Positions 25,701 to 33,704 of a stretch of DNA of 42,000 nt are shown one piece after another (the stretch's first letter is position 1; each line of letters starts with the position of its first letter). The stretch is from Glandiceps talaboti (Eukaryota; Hemichordata; Enteropneusta; Spengelidae), in NCBI RefSeq assembly GCF_964340395.1, contig NC_135558.1, forward strand, positions 7,809,001 to 7,851,000, written 5' to 3'. The position numbers and the translations under genes were made by a program. Under the pieces are notes generated by a model. It had not been told where the DNA came from and ran no database searches. It worked only from the letters and a program-made list of their open reading frames with translations.

Positions 25701-26307
25701 TACAATAGTTGGCGATTAAGTTTATGGAAATCACCTCCACTACAATGTTTTTAATTAAAACGACCAAGTTACAACGCAGTTTAAATGCTTGAAAAGAAAC
25801 TCATTGAGGTGTTTACAATGTGTTTCACTGTTAACTGCTCCCTCCCGGCTCCCTCCCCCAACCTAACAAAGGAGATGGAAAAGAAACTAGAAACTTGAAC
25901 TCGCAGAATATGGATGATAATGGGTTAGTTTTACACTTGGACACTAGCTATACAGTTATGAATTAGTAAACACATATGGAACTTGTCATGGTACCCCCCT
26001 TATGTGTTACACCGAGACCAGGTCAACTTTTATCTACGTTGCTAACACAATCATAACTCTCCTGACAACCGCGATTGTCGTGAACATGGCTAAATCTACA
26101 ATGGAGTTCGACTGTCGACACACAAGGTCCATAGCTATCGTTTGTATGTTTCTAATATTCGCTTATAGTGACATATAATATCGTATACATGTAACGCAAC
26201 ACCGTCAAAGTATACGTCCAAAATGAAGCCCTATCCCGCGGTCTTACCTCGAAAAGTTGCGGTATTTCCCGCGCAGCGAGATACGCCTTGGTGTCTTCCG
26301 TCGTCAT
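298..26307 (-). CDS. AK5: Adenylate kinase 5-like protein with ankyrin insert (14 exons, 3' end outside window)
   Basis: Catalyses ATP + AMP <-> 2 ADP (family knowledge), probably in the cytosol. Exons in transcript order: 26307-26248, 17031-16842, 15096-15007, 14424-14252, 12740-12627, 8776-8585, 6553-6466, 5493-5417, 4989-4876, 3079-2981, 2537-2354, 1973-1653, 1039-876, 414-298. Every border is GT-AG, phases match throughout, and the 1983 nt give 661 codons without a stop. The start is fixed by an in-frame TAA four codons upstream and A at -3. Order of parts: RIIa/DPY-30-like segment (~8-50), kinase domain 1 with P-loop GAPGSGKGT (114-122) and LID motif SGRIDDN (237-243), ankyrin repeats (~329-445), acidic linker (~461-550), kinase domain 2 with P-loop GGPGSGKGT (568-576) and IDGYPR (645-650). 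The N-terminus, domain order and kinase motifs match AK5. The ankyrin block is the odd part. The end of domain 2 (LID and C-terminus) lies left of base 1. Confidence 0.92.
1653..1973 (-). CDS. AK5: AK5-like exon 12: acidic low-complexity linker leading into kinase domain 2
   Basis: A 321-base exon encoding about 85 residues dominated by Glu, Lys, Thr and Asp (e.g. [17 protein letters not shown]), probably disordered, followed by [12 protein letters not shown], the first strand of kinase domain 2. The exon ends one base into the glycine before the P-loop, the same phase and place as exon 3 in domain 1. The acidic stretch will score poorly in similarity searches because of composition. Confidence 0.85.
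1991..2030. repeat. 20-bp direct duplication
   Basis: TTGTAATTTGTCAACAGA occurs twice in a row (1991-2030), just upstream of the AK5-like exon 12 acceptor on the minus strand. The rest of this intron (1974-2353) shows nothing. Confidence 0.7.
2354..4989 (-). CDS. AK5: AK5-like exons 9-11: ankyrin repeat block between the kinase domains
   Basis: Exon 9 (4989-4876) reads [20 protein letters not shown], then DVNTK, a first ankyrin repeat. Exon 10 (3079-2981) reads [20 protein letters not shown], then [13 protein letters not shown], close to the ankyrin consensus G-TPLhlA---GH-eivelLl--GAdvn. Exon 11 (2537-2354) has [18 protein letters not shown], the second half of a third repeat. Frames join cleanly to exons 8 and 12. 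Ankyrin repeats bind proteins, so this may tether the enzyme to a partner. Vertebrate AK5 has only a short linker here, to my knowledge. Confidence 0.85.
3080..4875. other. AK5-like intron 9, no recognisable feature
   Basis: 1.8 kb of AT-rich sequence between exons 10 and 9. I see no ORF with support, no RNA gene and no clear repeat. The neighbouring smaller introns (415-875, 1040-1652, 2538-2980, 4990-5416) are likewise empty apart from a CCACCTAGTGGTCA motif at 1140-1153 and a GAGGGCGCT motif (minus) near 2585. Confidence 0.5.
5417..6553 (-). CDS. AK5: AK5-like exons 7-8: end of kinase domain 1 and proline-rich linker
   Basis: Exon 7 (6553-6466) encodes [14 protein letters not shown], which corresponds to the last helix of AK5 domain 1 (human has DRDEDEVFYDI at this place). 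Exon 8 (5493-5417) encodes a serine/proline linker with [13 protein letters not shown], the third PLPPI in the protein. Both join in frame (phase 1, then phase 0). No known domain in exon 8. Confidence 0.85.
5523..5600 (+). mobile_element. Retroelement 3'-end-like fragment with stem-loop
   Basis: CTGAAGAAGGTCTC, a 6-base loop, then GAGACTGAAAC forms a stem-loop, followed by TAATAAAG. From memory, CTGAAGAAG-stem-GAAAC sequences recur in metazoan retroelement tails. The layout also matches part of a hammerhead ribozyme core (see findings). The rest of the intron (5601-6465) shows nothing clear. Confidence 0.35.
7130..7410. repeat. (CA)n and (CTCA)n microsatellite
   Basis: A run of CA dinucleotides at about 7192-7263, flanked by ATGC, ACTC and CACTCA tetramers to 7410. 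It lies in AK5-like intron 6 (6554-8584). The other 1.7 kb of the intron shows only AT-rich sequence. Confidence 0.95.
8585..15096 (-). CDS. AK5: AK5-like exons 3-6: adenylate kinase domain 1
   Basis: Exon 3 (15096-15007) carries a linker with PLPPI and the first strand, ending one base into the P-loop. Exon 4 (14424-14252) has the P-loop GAPGSGKGT and the AMP-binding [12 protein letters not shown] (usual form SGDLLR, so Asp to Glu). Exon 5 (12740-12627) has ALEGFPR, where the family normally has (I/L)DGFPR, a second Asp-to-Glu change at residue 194. Exon 6 (8776-8585) has VVFLDC and the LID sequence [12 protein letters not shown] with its arginines intact. The lysine and arginines expected for catalysis are present. 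Two conservative acidic swaps in the AMP site could change nucleotide preference; that is inference. Confidence 0.92.
8831..9290 (-). pseudogene. Three decaying tandem copies of AK5-like exon 6
   Basis: Upstream of exon 6 (8585-8776) the start of the exon recurs three times on the minus strand, at about 8947-8831, 9083-8983 and 9290-9200. The first copy matches the first 76 bases of the exon with five substitutions and one added G, keeps a CAG acceptor (8948-8950), and reads [15 protein letters not shown] before a TAA soon after LLKRG. The second keeps a TAG acceptor and reads [14 protein letters not shown] before TGA. The third has lost the acceptor and diverged further. Similarity falls with distance from the real exon. 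They appear to be dead pseudo-exons, though the first two could still be spliced as poison exons. Confidence 0.85.
10960..11530. repeat. Degenerate tandem repeat, period about 110-170 bp
   Basis: About five diverged copies share ATTTTCCTACATTTGTCAGC followed by AAACATATGTTAAAAATTCAC, and CAAACTGTCTTGAAAACTGA. AK5-like intron 5. Region 9300-10960 in the same intron shows nothing further. Confidence 0.65.
11985..12350. repeat. Degenerate tandem repeat, period about 125 bp
   Basis: CAGCTTCTCTCTGAGGATCT (near 11998) and CAGTTTCTCTCTGAGGACCT (near 12123) start two copies that run on through TTGTATGTTGATGTAC and related sequence. A third, weaker copy follows near 12270. AK5-like intron 5. Confidence 0.65.
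13625..13732. repeat. (GT)n microsatellite
   Basis: About 100 bases of GT dinucleotide with one GC interruption, in AK5-like intron 4 (12741-14251). Apparent long Thr-His ORFs across it are repeat artefacts. Confidence 0.97.
14186..14237. repeat. (TTTG)n microsatellite next to the exon 4 donor
   Basis: TTTG tetramers, interrupted once, end about 15 bases from AK5-like exon 4. On the transcript this is a CAAA-rich start of the intron. Confidence 0.9.
15106..15124. repeat. Long G homopolymer
   Basis: An uninterrupted run of at least 16 G lies 10-28 bases upstream of the exon 3 acceptor. On the transcript it is a C-tract, so it can act as the polypyrimidine tract. The length is probably unreliable in any assembly. 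Confidence 0.9.
15536..15609 (-). tRNA. tRNA-Thr(AGT)-like sequence, degenerate; probably a tRNA-derived repeat
   Basis: On the minus strand GGCATGT pairs fully with ACGTGCC as a 7-bp acceptor stem over a 74-base span. The A-box-like TAGCTCAGCTGAT is present. The anticodon arm TCTGA-CTAGTGT-TCAGG has five pairs and anticodon AGT. The T arm GTGGA-TTCAATT-CCTAC has four of five pairs. The D stem is broken. A second partial copy (15612-15670) follows. The damaged D arm and duplication favour a pseudogene or SINE head over a working gene. Confidence 0.5.
15612..15670 (-). repeat. Second, partial tRNA-like copy
   Basis: The minus strand repeats the anticodon-loop and T-arm part of the neighbour: GACTAGTGTTCTGGGG, then AGGATTCAATTC. 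It lacks the 5' half and the acceptor pairing. Head-to-tail with 15536-15609. Confidence 0.55.
15832..15868 (-). mobile_element. Retrotransposon 3' tail-like (TTATC)n
   Basis: On the minus strand, AATAAAGTGTTATCTTATCT and further TTATC units. Short tandem tails like this mark 3' ends of LINE/SINE insertions. No element body is recognisable upstream of it. Confidence 0.4.
15930..16230. repeat. Degenerate tandem repeat, about 120 bp
   Basis: Three diverged copies share CACATAGCAATTTTCTTTAC and variants (TTTTCTTCACAATGACA, CACACAGCAATTTTCTTTAC). AK5-like intron 2; the rest of 16230-16841 shows nothing. Confidence 0.55.
16842..26307 (-). CDS. AK5: AK5-like exons 1-2: N-terminal RIIa/DPY-30-like dimerisation segment
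   Basis: Exon 1 (26307-26248, 20 codons) and exon 2 (17031-16842) together encode a segment with the pattern [12 protein letters not shown], then a [13 protein letters not shown] stretch and [10 protein letters not shown]. This is the helix-turn-helix spacing of the RIIa/DPY-30 docking family, which forms dimers that bind anchoring helices (family knowledge). Vertebrate AK5 begins with the same pattern, which is why I call AK5 and not another multi-domain adenylate kinase. Exon 2 ends in a proline-rich tail with PLPPI. The intron between them is 9.2 kb, the longest in the gene. Confidence 0.85.
17350..17388. repeat. (CA)n microsatellite
   Basis: Short ACAC/ATAC run near the 3' end of the large first intron of the AK5-like gene. 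Confidence 0.9.
18371..18420. other. Short hairpin
   Basis: TATCGTTGTT (18377-18386) and AACAACGATA (18406-18415) are perfect reverse complements around a 19-base loop; the flanks extend the pairing imperfectly. Too short for a MITE. Nothing else supports a small RNA. Confidence 0.5.
18490..18740. repeat. Dispersed 'TAAAATCTACCTGGGTT' repeat cluster
   Basis: Variants of AATCTACCTGGGTTCTC and TTACCAGGATTCCCT recur here, again at 22020-22150, and as related sequence at 14465-14600. This looks like pieces of a common interspersed repeat of unknown type. Confidence 0.5.
18924..18946 (+). other. Candidate G-quadruplex
   Basis: GGGGGTTGGGTT followed by ten or more G gives four G-runs with short loops. 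It is on the strand opposite the AK5-like transcript. A second G-rich stretch lies at 20640-20695 and a G homopolymer at about 20537-20555. Confidence 0.45.
19619..19855. repeat. Tandem duplication, about 119 bp
   Basis: TTTTTCTGCATTTTATGATG (19619 on) and TTTTTCTCCATTTTATGACG (19738 on) begin two copies that stay alignable through ACTTAACGAAGTGAAGGAATG / GCTTAATGTAGTGAAGGGATG. AK5-like intron 1. Confidence 0.75.
20856..22020. other. AT-rich intron segment without features
   Basis: Part of AK5-like intron 1. Very AT-rich, no ORF, RNA gene or clear repeat. The same holds for 17389-18370, 22465-24328 and 24478-26247 apart from items listed separately. Confidence 0.5.
22177..22464. mobile_element. 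hAT-like non-autonomous element (MITE)
   Basis: 288 bp with inverted ends CAGGGCTTGAAATCAACTGT and, as reverse complement of the right end, CAGGGCTCGAAATTAACAGT. TATTA flanks both sides (22172-22176, 22465-22469). CAGGGCTCGAAATTAAC ends are, from memory, typical of widespread hAT-derived elements. The interior repeats GGTAGYC / GTGGGCTA and has no ORF. hAT duplicates 8 bp; only 5 are clear here. Confidence 0.8.
24329..24477. mobile_element. Foldback element with internal triplicate
   Basis: 32-base arms (24329-24360 and 24446-24477) are reverse complements with two mismatches. Between them are three direct copies of a ~30-base unit starting GAAGCTCTCTGGTGTGCA. The arms carry AGAGACTTG and TACTATCTCAAGAA. 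No flanking duplication is evident. Could be a tiny MITE or a transcribed hairpin of the AK5-like intron. Confidence 0.65.
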
Positions 26308-27135
26308 TTTGTGAGATTACACCTTCCCCTACTCTGTAGTAACGTCGATATGGCCGAAAATATCCGTTGTACTTGTATGATTATAAAGATCTTGTAGTAT
26401 ACATGTACACTGACTAGCACGTTACTAGAGCTGCAGAGATCCGTATCCAGGGCAAACAATTAGAGATACTGATTATGAATACAAACAGGCAGCATGTGAA
26501 TAAAATGTGGGCGGGGCTTCGTTCACATCACAACATACAGAGAGCACCTAAATATCCGTTGAGCCGACAACTTGGAAGCCTAAACGCCCAATTTATAGCA
26601 TTTACCCGCTAAAATTTGTTGCCGCGGGTTTACAGTTTACATTTTGATATAATTTTTCGACGAAAATGAAAGCCATCAAAGGGACCACATGACCACCCGA
26701 TTGTCCAATAACAGTGAAGGTTGTAAAGATATCTCGGTTACTAAGTGTCATTCATTTCATTCACTATAATTGGCTTAAAGTTTTCATCAAAAAAGACAAA
26801 ACTTAGTTATTTGAATTCTGACTTCTTTGAAAAATAATCATTTTCTACTGTCATTTCAACCCTACGTAGTGAGATTTTTCTCTAAAAATAACGGTAACCA
26901 TGCATTTAAAGAGAATAAGTTAATTCATGACCTTTGACCTATTAATACAATATTTTTTCTTCCGTTAATATAACGTACATTAGTTTCACCTAAAATCGAT
27001 ATTAATTATCCTGCTATATAGTGTTGTTCTTTCAATATTGTGAATTATGTCTGTAAATGACTTAAAATATATACTTATGAAGACTTCAATCTACTTGTGA
27101 TATGCTACTTGCGAACGAGGATAGATACAAGTAAA
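26308..27135. promoter_or_regulatory. Probable bidirectional promoter between the AK5-like gene and PIGK
   Basis: 828 bp separate the two divergent start codons. Parts of it are visibly richer in G+C and CpG than the flanking introns (for example 26221-26300 and 26500-26640). One GC box matches the Sp1/KLF consensus at 26508-26517. No clear TATA box sits at a usual distance from either ATG. Transcription start sites cannot be read from the sequence. Confidence 0.6.
26508..26517 (+). promoter_or_regulatory. GC box (Sp1/KLF-type) in the shared promoter
   Basis: TGGGCGGGGC is an exact match to the GC-box consensus. It lies about 200 bp upstream of the AK5-like start and 620 bp upstream of the PIGK start. 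The position is plausible for a CpG-type bidirectional promoter; binding is inferred. Confidence 0.45.
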
Positions 27136-30100
27136 ATGGCGACTACCATGAAAGGAATTATACTAGTGTCTTTGCTAACATTTTGCGTTATTTGTATGAC
27201 GCATGCTGACCCGGTAAGTGTTGCAATGAAGGAATATTTTATTGCGTGCACATAGTGACATGCGATTGCTCTGACTGCGTACTCGGTGGTCGATATTAAT
27301 TATGTCAACTCTTGCTGGCCTTTTACTTTTTCCCCCGTGATGTTGATATCGACTGCTATGTAACTAAGCCTTCTGAAAGCAGTATTAGAAAATAGAATGT
27401 CTTTCGCTAGTCACAACCTCATTTTTGTGTATGATTAGGGTGGATTTTAGTAAATAGCTATCGAGTTTTAGACAAGTTGGGGTTGATCAATGTCAACAAG
27501 TGTAGAATCTAATATAGTAATATTTAGACAGCGTTGTTGGACTAGCCTTAGTCCTGCTTGCATACGGAGGAATTCGGGACTCGATTCTGACAATTGTCCC
27601 TCCCCCACCGTCCTGCGAAGAGCCAGCCGTGAAATACGGACTTACTAAAAATGCCGGTAACTATGAATAAAATCGCCCAGTGGTCAAATATTAGCAATAA
27701 ATCTATTATTTAGTCTGTTTACCTCATTTTGACTGCAAAAGTCCTATAGCGGATGACCAAAACTATCAAAATCGGAACTTTTCAAATTCTATCGTAAATT
27801 TAATCACTTCTCCTTACGTACGTCGGCGCAAGTGTCTCTAGGTAATTATTCATCTCACTCAACGATATCAAATGTGGCGGTGTTACGAGGGTTGTTTGAA
27901 TGTTGCAGTTCGCACTTGAAAAGGTCCGATTTCGACGCTTTTTGTGATCTGAGCAGGGAATACTACCGTCAGAGGAATTGAAATGGCGTAGATATTCGAT
28001 CGGTTGCTAATATTTGATCGGTCGGTGGGTAATTCTTTTGCAATTGGCGCGAGTACATTTTGCTTGCGGTGTTGTAATAGGCAAACTCTATTGCTCTTTG
28101 CATGACGGTGTTTAGAGTCAAGTCAGTAATACAGACTCGTGCACCGTCATGTAAGCAGGACTAGACTAGCCTTGACATGTAGACTCCCGTCACCGGATAA
28201 TTTTTCCCTGATTAGGGAGGGGAAAACAAGAACAAAATCCCCACATGACTGGACTCTAGGCAAACAATTTGGAAAGATAAAAAACAACCATTCATACAAT
28301 ACAGAGATACATAGCTAGCTACATGTAGCGTAAATTCCTTTGTCACGCATACTTCACAATCCATTTACCATTACTTGAAATTTTTTAATTTTGTACGATA
28401 TTAGTAGTAGTAAATGACACTCGTACAAAAACAACTTGAATCTTCAAAAAGTTTTGTACAGTTGCAATAAAAATTATAATTATGTAATGGTTTATTACCT
28501 AACCATACAAATCCTTTAAAAAATCCTAAAGCATAACACAACGCTCGCAAATCAAATATGCATGAAATATGAACAGCAATTGACATAAATAAATTGAGAA
28601 ATCAATCAATATTGAGTGATATTAACATAACTGAGTCTGTCATGATTGTGATTGATAGCGTATGAAAACTAGATCTAACAAAGCAATGAGGAAAAATTTA
28701 TTTGGCAAAGTTTAAAGTTTCTCTGTTTCATCTTTTTTTATAGGAATCAGAAGCACAGAACTTTTTCCAGAGTGGGCATACAAATAATTGGGCAGTTTTG
28801 GTGAGTAATTGTACTTTGTTATTGATAAAACCATGACAGTGTGCTAGAATATTCAAAGTATACTGCAGCTTGCCTATTTTAACAGTACTAGTATACAGTT
28901 ATGATCTCTGACACTGTCACACAGACCTTAAGTGGTACAACCCTTTTTACTTCCTCAACTCCCCGGAGTGCATTCAATCTATGCTGCCACTATACTTATG
29001 ATATTAAATCTTTTATATAACATCTCTATCAACCCTGCATCCCATTTGTACACCTGGATTGACTGGGGTACCATAATGGTTCAATTAAAATTTGTCCAAG
29101 GACTAAATATAAGAAAACACAAAACACACTATCGAAAACACATTGCAACAGTGAGAATCGTTACTGAATCAACAATGTACCAGTTTAAATATCTCGTTCA
29201 TTGCCTTATTGTTTATCAACAGGTATGTACATCAAGGTTTTGGTTCAACTACAGACATGTTGCAAACACTTTGTCAATGTACAGAACAGTGAAAAGACTT
29301 GGTATACCAGATAGTCAGATTATCTTAATGTTAGCTGATGACATTGCTTGTAATGCAAGGAACCCAAGACCAGGTAAGGAAACCCATTAAATCTGTTCAC
29401 CACTGGGCACAAAACAATAGAATTAACCAAGTTAAGACGACTCAAAGGTTAGGACTCTAAACTATTTCATGTCCACTTAAAACATGAATTCATGCTGAAA
29501 CCTCCTGGCGTACATGTAAGGGCGATAGCAGAGGACTCTTTTGTTTTCTTTGTGTGAGTGAATACACATTTGTCACATTTTGAATTTAATGCATGTTCAG
29601 ATCAGTATTTAAGGTTATGGTGTACATTGAATGTCTTATAATGAAGGTAAACATCCATGTGGTCAGAATGTCTCTACCTACTAATTTTGAAATCTAAACT
29701 TATTTACTTTTGAATTTAATTATTCCATAGTCATCTGAATATTGTCTAGAAACTTTGAGATTTAAAACAAGGTTTATTGTCAGTTTAGCTACTATCATTA
29801 GTATTAGTAGTCATGGAAAACAACTTATTTCTGTCAAATTATTCAAAACACATCTTTAAATTTGCTGACAATTGTAAAATATTGTGATCTTTCATTTGAT
29901 CTCCTAGCAACCGTTTTCAACAATGCAAATCAACATATCAATGTATATGGAGACGATGTAGAGGTCGATTACAGAGGTTATGATGTAAGTCTACCTAAAT
30001 TTATTTTCATACTGAATACAAAGTGATTACAAAATGTAACAACCACAGAAATATTTTGTAATCTATACCATAGAGGGAGTACTATTGTGGTTTGTCAAGA

Positions 30101-33100
30101 CTACCTTCAAATGTTACTGAAATCCATGTGGCCTGTGTGTCAAGATAACCATGTAGAAAATGTTATCTAGGTGCTCAATGACACAGATAAATTTTTAGCA
30201 TGAAGCACTTTCAGTAGATAAAAATGCTAGGTGAAATACTGTTGAAATCAGTTCAGAATTGCAGTGAAGACAGTGAATTTTTTTGTGTTTGTGCTGTTTT
30301 ATTCAAGTTGGAAATTCCACTAAACTCTGTATTTTAACGAATGGAACCCTGTTTGTGGAACTTGAGTAATAGAAGATGAATTCTGGTGATCATGAAGATT
30401 GCATAAAATGCAACGTCATGTACCATAATAGTAGTAGTAACACTCTGCAAAAAATGTGGGGAAATAGGTAGATTTTTTACCTATTATAAACTTACCACTG
30501 TTAATGAAACCGAGAAATATAAGAAATTATGTCACTAAGAAAATGTAGTAGTTTAAGAACACCCAATACAAGTCAAGATAACTTCATTCTCTAATATTGT
30601 ATATACCTTTTAGGTGACAGTGGAGAACTTTGTGAGAGTGTTGACGGGAAGGTTACCAGAGAGTACACCAAAATCTAAAAGACTACAATCTGATGATAGA
30701 AGTAATATTCTAGTCTACATGACTGGTAAGTAAAATGGCATTTATCTGGAATCATTTGAATCTGGTATTTCCCTTCTGTTTTGCTGAAGTGAGCATATGC
30801 AGATAAGTGACCTTCTGTGTTTAACAGTACAAATCATGTTCATCATGTTAGCAAGTCGAACATGTTCCCAGGTCAAATTCATATATTTTGAGTTAGAAAT
30901 ATAAGGAAAAAGCAGCCCCTACTGTAACTCCCTAATTTGAATGTAATTATGTATTTATTGTATAGTCAGGCTACTGTTGTGTATTCTAGCTCTTCTTTCA
31001 TGTTACTATCTTAAATAATAGTTCCAATGATTACATAACCTGAAAGATCCAGTCCTTGTTTTCACTTATATACTGCCCTCAACGGGTAGTGGTGGTTACG
31101 TAAGCAGACGAATAGCTGAACCTTTCAGACTAATGATTAGACTCAACTGATCAAAAGTATTACATCACTCTAATTTCTGTGTTATTTTGTACATCAAAAT
31201 TACAAATCATTTCATAATTTATAATTAACAAAGTAGTTTCCATGTCGATCGTCTATGTATTGAAAGGTAGATGTATTTTACTCTCAGTCTTGGGTGGTAG
31301 TCAAGTCCCAGAGACACTTTCTCGGTTGGCTGTTGTTTTAAGATCATTTATTACAATATTTGCTTGACCGCCACCCAACTATTCCAGCATAATTGATATT
31401 GACAGTGTTCCTTACCCAGGGGAGTGCATTGACAGTGTTCCTTACCCAGGGGAGTGCATTGACAGTGTTCCTTACCCAGGGGAGTGCATGTCATTCCCTG
31501 AATGAAACAAGAGCTGCTAAAAAACACTGGATGCAGTCGTTCATTGTACCAGCTAGGAAAGGGAAATGTATAGAGTTACACACACACTGTTAGCCTTGCA
31601 GTTGAACTTGCACCTTAAATTCTGATTCCCTTAGGTCATGGAGGTGATGGCTTCTTAAAATTTCAAGATGCTGAGGAAATCTCCAGTATAGAGTTGGCAG
31701 ACGCTTTTGAACAGATGTGGCAGAAAAGGAGGTAAACCTTTGTAGATTTGTTTTACTTTATTTCATTTTATTAAGCAAAGATGAAATTGAGGGGCTGAAA
31801 TTTTACTATATAATTGTGTGTGGTTAACAACTTACCTGAAAAGAACTATGCTTGCAATGACTGACGTGAAATGACAAGTATCATTTTTCTTTTAATAAAT
31901 GTATGCATTTGTACTAGTCTACCACCTGGGGGCGCTATACATAAGAATTGTCTATTTACCAGATATGTGGACATTCTCTCATTACTGTTTAATCATATGT
32001 TTTTGTACTGAACTGTACCACCTGAGGGCACCACTCATGACAATAATCTATTGATCAACTGTACGAGTAATCCATCATCACTGTGTTCAATCATCATGAT
32101 GGTCACATTTGTACCAGACTACCACCAGAGGGCGCTATTTATTACGGTGATAAATTGATTAGCTCTGAGGGTATATACCAGTAGTTTTAGTTCTCCAAAT
32201 ATTACACTATTGTATGCAATTTGCCACTAGAGGGCACCGTACACGAAATAACAGTTAGCTTTTTTGATGTTTTACTGATCACAGGTATCATGAAATCCTG
32301 TACATTATTGATACATGTCAGGCAGTGTCCATGTATCAGAAGTTTTACTCACCAAACATTGTAGCAGCAGGTAGCAGTCAAGTTGGAGAAGATTCTTTAT
32401 CAGTGAGTAAATTTTAGTTGTGATTTCACCCATTATGGGCAACATTCTGGGGCAACATTATGCCTTCTAATAATGGGCTACAATTGTTGTTGTATATCTA
32501 CAATTATTAAAACTAAGTTTGCTTTTGAGTCACAAAATAGTGTGGGTAGGGGAACACAAAATTTTTGTGCAATACAAGAAATGACTACAAGCGTCAGTGA
32601 TGTATCAAATTGAACATAGAGGGCTCTATGATAGGCAGTCTAGGATTTGAGACCATACATAACTCGAGTCATACTTTGCCTTCTTAATTGAGGATGTTCA
32701 CCTGTTATCATACACAGTTCATTGATGTAGACTTGTGCAATGACTGCAGGAAACAGCAGTTGTGTTTGTGATTTTTAGAACAGTCTTACCTTAGCTTGTT
32801 GCTTCGACATCTCCAGTTATCTTACCAGCATGTCCTTTCAACCAGCAGTTGGAAGGGGGTTTTTCAATATCAATTGTGTTACCAGACTGAATGTGTTTAT
32901 TTATTTAGACATCAAAAATCTCCTACACTTTTACCAGGCTACGTCTGAGATGAGTATTTGTATCTCATACTTCATTACCTCTTAGATCAGTGAAATATAC
33001 ACTTATTTCTTATCTACAGAATGTATTCAGATTAGAGGAACTTAACTGTTGTCATCTCGAGGACCTGTTAGCAAACACAGACAGTTGTCTCTAGGATAAG

Positions 33101-33658
33101 TCTTCTATGTATATCCTAAGCATATAGGAACAAATTTTTAATTTATAAATTTGAAAATATTTTAGATTATTGATATTCTTTTTTTATAACCATCTTTCAG
33201 CATCATGTGGACCCAGCTATTGGAGTGTACATCATTGATAGGTTCACATACTATCTCCTAGATTTCTTAGAAAAAGTGCAACCAACCAGTAAAAATTCAT
33301 TGGCAGAATTGGTGAGTCACTTCCTCATTATTAGAAAAAATGATGTTTGAGGGCGCTGTTGTCTGATGACATTAGGAGTACATTTCAGCATAGACTTTCA
33401 GAGATTAGATAGGCAAACGATGCTGACTTGGAAACTAGTTGTGTATAGAGGAGACTTTTGTGATGTAAGCAGAGCAAAAGAGGAGAAATTGGTTAAATTG
33501 TATATGTATTTAATCTGTTCATGAGTGTGTGTTTGTTTGTGTCTGTGTCTGTCTGTGTCTGTCTGTCTGTGTCTGTCTGTCTGTCTGTCTGTCTACCTGC
33601 CTGCCTGGCTGGCTGGCTGCTGGTTGTGCAATGTAGTATATATGTCTTTTGTTGGATT

Positions 33659-33704
<46 letters not shown>

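Noticed and set aside
28932-29390. 152-codon ORF as a separate gene
   Set aside because: Its C-terminal part is PIGK exon 3, with CAG acceptor at 29222 and GT donor at 29374; the N-terminal part is intron.
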